Assembly: GCA_964638165.1 (NCBI GenBank)
Contig: CAZWYJ010000009.1
Coordinates: 1-24,163 of the forward strand
Direction: 5' to 3'
Source of the DNA: 2-12-FULL-60-25 sp964638165
Lineage (GTDB): Bacteria > Patescibacteriota > Patescibacteriia > 2-12-FULL-60-25
DNA length: 24,163 nucleotides
Shown: positions 13,548 to 18,693 of the stretch, piece after piece
Numbering within the stretch: position 1 is the first letter of the stretch
Layout of the letters: each line of letters opens with the position of its first letter
Notes under the pieces: model-generated
What the model was told of the DNA's origin: nothing
What the model saw: the letters and a program-made list of their open reading frames with translations, nothing else
Database searches by the model: none
Position numbers and translations under genes: made by a program

Positions 13548-13922
13548 TCACCTGGCGAGGGCGTACGAATGGCTGACGTCAACAGTATCAATCTGTTTGA
13601 CGGCAACGAACCCGAGATCCTCTGCGCGAGTAGCCATGGCATCAATCGAAGAAACCCTGGCCACGTCCATCTCTAATGCCCGCGCTTCGCTCTGAAGGCG
13701 TTCGAGACGCTGTTCTGCGTCGCGGAGCTGGAATCCGCGAGCGGAGGAGGCGGTAATGAATCCGATGTAGGTCAGAGCGAATCCGAAAATCATCATCCAA
13801 ATCAACGCTTCCCAGAGGAGCGGGGTATTCTGTGCGAGCTGACGAACAAAAGGTTGCGTCATCCCGAGCCGTTCATGCGGCTTCGTCATGGTGAGTGCGT
13901 AAGCACGTGTTGCGTTTGTCAT
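13548..13922 (-). CDS. FtsL/DivIC-like division protein
   Basis: With the ATG at 13922 (124 residues) the protein has a short basic cytoplasmic tail, one transmembrane helix (about 36-57, WEALIWMMIFGF...) and an extracytoplasmic coiled coil (about 65-90, QLRDAEQRLERLQSEARALE). It ends with ATRAEDLGFV, a form common in FtsL/DivIC proteins. Sequence similarity in this family is low, so the call rests on topology and on position directly after rsmH, where ftsL sits in the dcw cluster. FtsL scaffolds the FtsQLB complex that activates septal synthesis. Starts at 13967 and 13889 are possible; 13967 lies in a hairpin and is disfavoured. No ftsI follows: a terminator ends the unit. Confidence 0.72.
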   Translation of the reverse strand: MTNATRAYALTMTKPHERLGMTQPFVRQLAQNTPLLWEALIWMMIFGFALTYIGFITASSARGFQLRDAEQRLERLQSEARALEMDVARVSSIDAMATRAEDLGFVAVKQIDTVDVSHSYALAR

Positions 13923-13960
13923 GTATTTTGGTATTGGTTTTACGAACAAGGAACAAAACG

Positions 13961-13978
13961 CCTGCACATTCGTGCAGG
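13961..13978. terminator. Hairpin between rsmH and the ftsL-like gene
   Basis: A perfect 7-bp stem CCTGCAC / GTGCAGG with loop ATTC is flanked by A-rich sequence on the left and TTTTGTG on the right. On the minus strand it is followed by CGTTTTGTTCCTT, so it may act as a partial terminator within the cluster. It covers the alternative ATG at 13967. Confidence 0.55.
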
Positions 13979-14003
13979 TTTTGTGCGCGAATTGTGCGTA
14001 TGG

Positions 14004-14885
14004 CTACATCCGTTCCGCGATACGGAGCTTGGCGCTCCGTGCGCGTGGGTTTTCCGTCACCTCCTCTTCCGACGGAACGAGGGGTTTTTTGGTGACGGCA
14101 TTCCACGGTTCTGCGGCAAAGGCACGTTTCACGATCCGGTCTTCCAGCGAGTGGAAGGAGATGATCGCAAGGCGTCCGCCCGGCCGAAGCGCGCGCGAGG
14201 CCGCCTCAATGGCGATCTTGAGCGTTTCGAGCTCATCATTGACCGCGATCCGAAGCGCCTGGAACGTGCGCGTTGCAGGATGGATGTGAGACGGAATGTT
14301 TGGAACGGAGCGCGTGATCACGGATACGAGATCCAGCGTTCCAATAATGCGCGCGGCTTTGCGCGCTTCGAGAATTCCCCGCGCGATCCGGCGTGCGAAC
14401 GGCTCCTCGCCGAACACGCGCAAGACGCGCTCAATATCCTGTACCGTCCACGTATTCACGATATCGGCAGCCGTGAGGCCGTCTTCATTCGCGTGTGGGC
14501 CCAGACGCATGTCCAATGGCCCGTCAGTGCGGAATGAGAGACCTCTCGACGGATCATCCAGCTCATCGGAACTCAATCCGAGGTCGAGCAAGATCCCGTC
14601 AAGCGGCGCAAAACCGTTCGCTTGCGCGGCGCGATCGAGGTGCCGGAAGTTTTCTTCCGCGCACATCCATCGGGCGCCGTACGGAGCCAAGAGCTCCTGC
14701 GCGCGGGCAAGTGCCGACCGATCGACATCAAGGGAAAGCACTTTGCCGTCCGGAGAGCTCGCCTGGAGCAATGCACGCGTATGCGTACCGCCTCCCAGCG
14801 TGCCATCGAGATAGCGCCCTCCGGATTGAGGCAAAAGGGCATCAATCGCTTCGTGCACCATCACGGCAATGTGTTTCGTCGCCAT
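14004..14885 (-). CDS. rsmH: 16S rRNA m4C1402 methyltransferase RsmH (MraW)
   Basis: RsmH transfers a methyl group from SAM to N4 of C1402 in 16S rRNA at the ribosomal P site. The ATG at 14885 gives 293 residues. It opens with HIAVMVHEAIDAL, followed by SAM motif I YLDGTLGGGTHT (25-36), DVDRSAL (53-59), GILLDLGLSSDELD, RGLSFRTDGPLDMR, and near the end GGRLAIISFHSLEDRIVK and NPRARSAKLRIAER. All are diagnostic. An in-frame ATG at 14927 would overlap mraZ; the 14885 start leaves 4 nt after the mraZ stop, an arrangement typical of translational coupling. The order mraZ-rsmH-ftsL is the conserved head of the division and cell-wall cluster. The motif GGGTHT replaces the commoner GGGGHS. Confidence 0.96.
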   Translation of the reverse strand: MATKHIAVMVHEAIDALLPQSGGRYLDGTLGGGTHTRALLQASSPDGKVLSLDVDRSALARAQELLAPYGARWMCAEENFRHLDRAAQANGFAPLDGILLDLGLSSDELDDPSRGLSFRTDGPLDMRLGPHANEDGLTAADIVNTWTVQDIERVLRVFGEEPFARRIARGILEARKAARIIGTLDLVSVITRSVPNIPSHIHPATRTFQALRIAVNDELETLKIAIEAASRALRPGGRLAIISFHSLEDRIVKRAFAAEPWNAVTKKPLVPSEEEVTENPRARSAKLRIAERM

Positions 14886-14889
14886 ATCT

Positions 14890-15321
14890 TTAGACACCGT
14901 CGGCGCCAAGGCGCTCGGCAATGTCATTCCCCTCTGCTTCAGTCTTTACGCGGTAGGTATTCCAGGTCTCTTCATCCCAGATTTCGAGACGGTCGTACAG
15001 ACCGGTCACGATCACGTGTTTGGTGAGATTGGCGTACTCCCGCAAGTAGAGAGGAATCACGATACGACCACTTGCATCAATCTCCGCTTCCATGGCGCCC
15101 GCAAGCATGAGTCGGGCGAAGGCGCGGGTATCGGATTTTCCGAGCGGGAGAGCGGCGAGCTTTTGCGCAAGCCGCTCCCACTCGGTCTTTGGGTACAGGA
15201 AGAGTGATCGGTCCAAGCCCCGCGTGATAACGACGCCATGGGCGACGTCAGCGCGAAACTTCACGGGAACCGATAATCGGCCTTTTTCATCAAGGGTATG
15301 ACTGTATTGGCCGATAAACAT
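14890..15321 (-). CDS. mraZ: Transcriptional regulator MraZ
   Basis: MraZ is the DNA-binding regulator encoded first in the dcw cluster; it forms a ring of AbrB-like folds and binds short direct repeats upstream of its own gene. The ATG at 15321 gives 143 residues beginning MFIGQYSHTLDEKGRLSVP, the standard family start; the longer ORF from 15402 adds unrelated residues. The two half-domains show DEKGRLSVP (11-19) and DASGRIVIP (82-90), each an SpoVT/AbrB-like swapped-hairpin signature. The upstream region contains a strong promoter overlapped by four TGG boxes at 10-bp spacing (15398-15432), as expected for autoregulation. rsmH follows after 4 nt. Confidence 0.96.
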   Translation of the reverse strand: MFIGQYSHTLDEKGRLSVPVKFRADVAHGVVITRGLDRSLFLYPKTEWERLAQKLAALPLGKSDTRAFARLMLAGAMEAEIDASGRIVIPLYLREYANLTKHVIVTGLYDRLEIWDEETWNTYRVKTEAEGNDIAERLGADGV

Positions 15322-15397
15322 ATATGCCAATAGCAGGGACAAAAAAGGCTGGATTCGGAAGGATCGCTCCTTCACAAACTCTCCCGCCTCTGTGTTT

Positions 15398-15432
15398 CCC
15401 ACTACTCACCACCTGATCCCATTTTATGCCAC
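15398..15432 (-). promoter_or_regulatory. MraZ operator: four TGG boxes at 10-bp spacing
   Basis: On the minus strand the pentamers GTGGC, ATGGG, GTGGT, GTGGG are each followed by 5 nt, giving a strict 10-bp period (CCA on the plus strand at 15399, 15409, 15419, 15429). E. coli MraZ binds TGGGN repeats with 5-nt spacers, the same geometry. The boxes overlap the -10 element and the predicted start site of the mraZ promoter, so repression by occlusion is the simple reading. Confidence 0.8.
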
Positions 15433-15449
15433 TTCATCACACTCGTCAA
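15421..15449 (-). promoter_or_regulatory. Sigma70-type promoter of mraZ-rsmH-ftsL
   Basis: On the minus strand TTGACG (15449-15444), a 17-bp spacer and TAAAAT (15426-15421) form a near-consensus promoter. Transcription should start near 15414, leaving a leader of roughly 90 nt before the mraZ ATG at 15321. Two of the four MraZ boxes lie across the -10 and spacer. Confidence 0.75.
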
Positions 15450-15593
15450 AGGTTCGAGGATCGCAAAACCAAGGCTCTACCTAGCAAAATAAGTGTTCGT
15501 TTTCCGTTCCAATGTGTATAAGCCATTTCCCACTTCGGACCATGATTCGCATGATTTAAGGATTAACAGGATTGCTTCTTCGGTATTTTCTCC

Positions 15594-15667
15594 CTTTCCC
15601 GACCGAGTTGCCGCCTGGGATGCCTATGGTGCGGGAAGCTTCTCGGCAACGAGCGGAGGGATCCCAC
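15594..15667 (+). repeat. Covarying hairpin element, copy 3
   Basis: The ends CTTTCCCGACCGA and GAGCGGAGGGATCCCAC match copies at 1704-1800 and 1871-1957. The internal stem here is GTTGCCG / CGGCAAC. The core CTGGGATGCC and TGGTGC matches CTGGAATACC and TGGTGC of copy 1. Confidence 0.75.
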
Positions 15668-15820
15668 AAACCGCGAATATTCGGGATGAAAAACGCACGA
15701 AGAAAAAATTTGAACCAGGATTTTCAGGATTAAAGGATTAGCAGGATTGATATTAAGAAGGTCAGTGGCGAATCTCATTCCTGTTTGCATCCATTGCGTT
15801 TAACGCAACCCATCCCTCTC

Positions 15821-15940
15821 AATCCACACCCACCCCTAACCCCTCCCTGAGTACAGGGAGGGGAACTCTCTTACATGTGCACTACCTTTCATAGCAAGCT
15901 CCCTTCCCTTTCAAGGGAAGGGCCGGGGATGGGTGGGGAT
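15821..15940 (-). repeat. Mosaic palindromic repeat, copy B
   Basis: Its 15883-15922 core is the exact 40-bp inverse of 5739-5778 (copy A), with matching flanks (GAGAGTTCCCCTCCCT, GGAGGGGTTAGG, GGTGGGTGT). The central stem here is CTCCCTGTACTCAGGGAG, simpler than the one in copy A. Confidence 0.85.
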
Positions 15941-16067
15941 GAAAGGCAGGGAGTGGCCTAGAGATAGATGTCGAATAGTCACGTCACGTAGAACGTGATG
16001 GGCTGGGGTACAAAATAATGAACAGGATAGAAAATCCTGCCAATCCTTAAATCATGCGAATCCTGGT

Positions 16068-17330
16068 TCAAATTTCCCCCCTCACCTTCCGATGGTACGA
16101 AATGGCAAACCGATGCGCTTCATCGCGCACCTGCGTTAATAGCGAAAGGTACTGCTCGCAAAAGGCGCAGAGATCCTGCTGGTCCGTATCGCAAACCAAA
16201 TCCGTGCGCTTGCGCTCGCGCCCTTTCACCATCCCGACGACCGGAATGCTCTGACCGATCTCTTCGAGCGTGTGAATCGCCATCCGCACCTGACCGATGC
16301 CACCATCAACGAGAATCAAATCCGGTTTCCGCCACTCCGGATGACGAAAACGGCGCAAGAGCGTTTCGCGGATCGAGGCATAATCATCCGAGCCCATGAC
16401 CGTTTTCATACGAAACTTCCGATACTCCGCTTTCGCCGGCGCTCCGTGATCGAATACGACCATGGACGCCACCGTGGACGTGCCGGAAATATGCGAAATA
16501 TCATACCCCTCAATCCTCCCGAAAATATCCACCACACCCCGTACGGGCGCAGCGCCCGCCCGTACGGGCGGTTCGCGAACCGCCCCTACTTCCCGTTTCA
16601 TCATCGCAACGTCGCGGATATGTTCGAGGAAAAAAATCTTATCCCTGATCGCTCCGGCCTCCTCGAATCTCTTGGCGCGCGCCAGCTTTTCCATCTCACG
16701 CCGATACCCGCGCACGATCCCCTCCTTCTTTCCCTCAAAAAATCGAATGAGATCGCGGATCGTTTTTTGATACGCCTTCTTATCCGCAACGTTGATGCAC
16801 ACACCCGGGCACTGTTTGAGATGATAGTAGAAACACGGGCGTTTCTGTCCGGGCTTACACGTGGTCCACGGGAAGACCGGGCGCAACATATCGAGCACGG
16901 CCCGAACCGCACGCGGGGAAGTGAATGGACCGAAAACCGCCTTATAGACTCTTGATGCGTCTTCCGGCACATCCGATCCTCGGACGAGGAGTGGCTTTGG
17001 AAAGTCCTCCTTCGTGATAACGAGATAGAGAAAACTCCGATCGTCCTTGTCTTTGATATTATACTTGGGCCAGTAGTGTTTAATGAGGTTCGCTTCGAGG
17101 ATCAGAGCCTCAACCACGGTCGCACATTCCACATAATCAATGAACGAGATCTTCGAGACCATTTCCTCAATCCGGGCATCATGAGCCTTCTGGAAGTACG
17201 ACGAAACCCGCCGCGTGAGCGACGTGGCCTTGCCCACGTAGATGATCGTGCCCTTGGCGTCCTTCATGAGGTATACGCCGGGGACATCCGGGAGAGCATC
17301 ATTCTTGATCCTTACGTTCTTGGGGAACAT
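16068..17330 (-). CDS. uvrC: Compact excinuclease subunit UvrC
   Basis: UvrC makes the two incisions of nucleotide excision repair on the UvrB-DNA complex. The 420-residue protein has a GIY-YIG nuclease domain (GVYLMKD 18-24, IIYVGKA 29-35), the four-cysteine cluster expected to hold [4Fe-4S] (C158, C166, C174, C178), a UVR helix region binding UvrB (about 205-240), and the RNase H-like nuclease domain with YDISHISG (276-283), LVDGGIGQ (340-347) and RDEAHRF (402-408). It is shorter than the ~600-residue norm: the linker before the RNase H-like domain is short, and the C-terminal helix-hairpin-helix pair is absent. The stop codon lies in a dispersed repeat. Residues 248-264 are encoded by an inserted palindromic repeat. 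The ATG follows a TGC-TAGCAT element by 6 nt, suggesting a leaderless mRNA. uvrA lies 1.4 kb away but is not in the same operon. Confidence 0.93.
   Translation of the reverse strand: MFPKNVRIKNDALPDVPGVYLMKDAKGTIIYVGKATSLTRRVSSYFQKAHDARIEEMVSKISFIDYVECATVVEALILEANLIKHYWPKYNIKDKDDRSFLYLVITKEDFPKPLLVRGSDVPEDASRVYKAVFGPFTSPRAVRAVLDMLRPVFPWTTCKPGQKRPCFYYHLKQCPGVCINVADKKAYQKTIRDLIRFFEGKKEGIVRGYRREMEKLARAKRFEEAGAIRDKIFFLEHIRDVAMMKREVGAVREPPVRAGAAPVRGVVDIFGRIEGYDISHISGTSTVASMVVFDHGAPAKAEYRKFRMKTVMGSDDYASIRETLLRRFRHPEWRKPDLILVDGGIGQVRMAIHTLEEIGQSIPVVGMVKGRERKRTDLVCDTDQQDLCAFCEQYLSLLTQVRDEAHRFAISYHRKVRGEI
16539..16589. repeat. In-frame palindromic repeat inside uvrC
   Basis: The 51 bp encode V248-R264 (VGAVREPPVRAGAAPVR) and consist of a hairpin CCCGTACGGGCG...CGCCCGTACGGG next to GCGGTTCGCGAACCGC. 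The 22 bp at 16568-16589 are identical to 21487-21508 in the uvrA-dsbA spacer. Length divisible by three keeps the frame. Confidence 0.8.
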
Positions 17331-17336
17331 GCGTCC

Positions 17337-17345
17337 ATGCTAGCA
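17337..17345 (-). promoter_or_regulatory. Extended -10 promoter of uvrC
   Basis: The minus-strand sequence TGC-TAGCAT is followed by GGACGC and the ATG at 17330, a 6-nt gap as at 9152. It has TGN plus a 4/6 match to TATAAT, so it is weaker than the other sites. A heptamer array starts about 10 bp upstream. Confidence 0.5.
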
Positions 17346-17354
17346 CCAGTAAAT

Positions 17355-17421
17355 GGTAGATGGTAGGTAGTAGGTGGTAGGTAGAACGCCCCTACCTACT
17401 ACCTACTACCTACTACCTACC
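17355..17421. repeat. Inverted pair of heptamer arrays (GGTAGGT / ACTACCT)
   Basis: The left half GGTAGAT, GGTAGGT, AGTAGGT, GGTAGGT and the right half CCTACCT, ACTACCT x3 are each in exact 7-bp register and nearly complementary. They can form a long hairpin with a loop around AACGCCC. It lies between the leftward uvrC promoter and the rightward gene at 17523. Confidence 0.9.
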
Positions 17422-17522
17422 GCCCTGGGCTTCTCGACAGAAACGCCGAGATATGCTGGAATGATTACATCGCTCCTTTTGAAGGATTCGTTTCATCCCC
17501 AAGACAACGGAGGAATGACAGG

Positions 17523-18113
17523 ATGGACACCATAAAACAAGAAGAATCGTGTGAAGACACCGACCTTTACGATGAGATCGTACGGTATTTCGAACTCGGA
17601 GCGCATGTCGCGGAACGGATGCGCGGACACCAAAGCCTCAAACATCTGGAAAGAGAACTGGCGTTTCGCATTTTCCGCACTCTGCATGAGCAACTCGGAG
17701 GGCCGTCGAACGTGAGGACCTTTCTGTGGAATCTCTCCGATCACCCCCTCTGCATTCTGACGCCGGAGGTTCTCGGCCATTTCACGGCCAGACTCCTTTT
17801 CCTGAAGACCGTCATCGCTCCGGGCATCAATACGAGCGAAGCCCGGATCATGATCGCGCAGGAACCGAATATTCTCCTGGCTCATTTCTCGGTCTTCATG
17901 GATCTCATCGAACGGGCACTACAGATTATCCCTGACGCGAATCTTCGCGCTCCGTTCATGCGCGAACACCCGAGATTCTTCCGACTCGATGCCGAACGTG
18001 TCGCGCGGTTCGTTCACACGCATCGTACGGAACCTGTACCTGTTCCGATTCTCTGGCAGGAACTCGCAAAAGCCTGCGCCCCTCCAAGCGAACATCCGGA
18101 GAACGCGTCCTGA
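17523..18113 (+). CDS. Helical protein of unknown function
   Basis: The 196-residue protein is not recognised with confidence. It has no signal peptide or membrane segment and is predicted to be nearly all helical. From about residue 80, three helix-rich blocks repeat a pattern of hydrophobic helix, short turn and P-x-L/F: NILLAHFSVFMDLIERAL (about 121-138), then EHPRFFRLDAERVARFV (about 153-169), which resembles mTERF-type solenoid repeats (helical nucleic-acid-binding repeats). That link is tentative. A good Shine-Dalgarno sequence (GGAGG, about 9 nt before the ATG) supports the start. A strong terminator lies 70 bp after the stop, so it appears monocistronic. It is divergent from uvrC across the heptamer-array hairpin. 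Confidence 0.82.
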   Translation: MDTIKQEESCEDTDLYDEIVRYFELGAHVAERMRGHQSLKHLERELAFRIFRTLHEQLGGPSNVRTFLWNLSDHPLCILTPEVLGHFTARLLFLKTVIAPGINTSEARIMIAQEPNILLAHFSVFMDLIERALQIIPDANLRAPFMREHPRFFRLDAERVARFVHTHRTEPVPVPILWQELAKACAPPSEHPENAS

Positions 18114-18184
18114 TCATCGAGAAACGGCGAAAATGAATTGACATCACCTCGAAGAAGTACGGACGCCCTTCCGCGATCCGCACC

Positions 18185-18229
18185 ACGCCCCGCTAGCCCG
18201 CATCGCGAGCCAATGCGGGGCGTTTTATT
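18185..18229 (+). terminator. Intrinsic terminator after the 17523 gene
   Basis: A perfect 9-bp stem ACGCCCCGC (18185-18193) / GCGGGGCGT (18215-18223) is followed by TTTATTTT. The 21-nt loop contains GCGAGC. It ends the monocistronic rightward transcript. Confidence 0.85.
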
Positions 18230-18246
18230 TTGCCCCGTCTCCCTCC

Positions 18247-18276
18247 TTGTCTCTCACGAGAAACCGGGTGTACGAT
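18247..18276 (+). promoter_or_regulatory. Promoter of the small acidic protein gene
   Basis: TTGTCT (18247-18252), an 18-bp spacer and TACGAT (18271-18276) lie 9 nt before the ATG at 18286. The predicted start site is only a few nt before the start codon. The TTG at 18247 that could open a longer ORF is better explained as this -35 hexamer. Confidence 0.6.
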
Positions 18277-18285
18277 ACAAGGTAT

Positions 18286-18693
18286 ATGAGTGAACAAATG
18301 CCAAAAGATGTATCAGCGGAAGAAAGAGCTCGACGAAAACAAATGGAAGCGGAAACGCGCGAGAGACAAAAACGGGATATGGAGGGATACGATGGCCGAA
18401 TCACGCAGATAGGCAGAGGGATGTCGGATGAAGAAATCGCCACCATGGACAAGATCTTGGAAAGCGTGGCTCCGGGCAAGTACGAGGGATCGCGCCGCAT
18501 ATCCAATGCAAAAAATCGCGCAACGGTCATCATGGATGGCATCCCCGTAGAGGCGGAAGGCGATGAAGAACCCATCCCGCCAACAGATCCGTCTCCGGAA
18601 ACCTTACGAACGGGTCCCAAACCGGAAGAAGGGACAACAGACGAAGACCCTCTCACGGAATGGATGATGGAACAAATGAATCGAAAAAAGTGA
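18286..18693 (+). CDS. Small charged, probably disordered protein
   Basis: The ATG at 18286 gives 135 residues; a second ATG at 18298 is also possible. The N-terminal third is a highly charged helix (SAEERARRKQMEAETRERQK), the middle is a short folded-looking segment (MSDEEIATMDKILESVAPG) and the C-terminal third is acidic and proline-rich (EEPIPPTDPSPETL). No family is recognised and no membrane segment is present. Codon use and a promoter placed right before the start support a real gene. Its TGA stop abuts the uvrA stop on the opposite strand (TGA|TCA at 18691-18696), so the two genes converge with no space between. Confidence 0.75.
   Translation: MSEQMPKDVSAEERARRKQMEAETRERQKRDMEGYDGRITQIGRGMSDEEIATMDKILESVAPGKYEGSRRISNAKNRATVIMDGIPVEAEGDEEPIPPTDPSPETLRTGPKPEEGTTDEDPLTEWMMEQMNRKK

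Larger units (their letters stand above)
15450..16067. other. ~620-bp spacer of nested repeats
   Basis: No coding sequence is supported between mraZ and uvrC. From 15538 to 16070 the spacer is a nest of repeats: outer inverted GATT-type arms, a covarying hairpin element (15594-15667), a GGATT unit (15711-15751), mosaic palindrome copy B (15821-15940) and small hairpins TTGCG-TTTAA-CGCAA (about 15796-15810) and TCACG-TAGAA-CGTGA (about 15985-15999). Positions 15450-15537 show nothing definite. Confidence 0.65.
15538..16070. repeat. Outer inverted GATT-type repeat pair enclosing other repeats
   Basis: The left arm (about 15538-15572) and the right arm (about 16036-16070) are inverse copies of roughly 34 bp with three mismatches, each with GATT units spaced 8-9 bp. 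A third, direct unit lies at 15711-15751 (GAACCAGGATT, TTCAGGATT, AAAGGATTAGCAGGATT). The right arm supplies the uvrC stop codon at 16068-16070. Confidence 0.75.

Noticed and set aside
16068..16070. TGA read as glycine (recoded genetic code)
   Set aside because: Several genes, including murB, uvrC and the CofE-like gene, end at TGA just where their domains end, and no in-frame TGA interrupts conserved genes.
17355..17421. CRISPR array
   Set aside because: Units are 7 bp with no spacers and no cas genes; none of the other repeats is regularly spaced at 60-75 bp.
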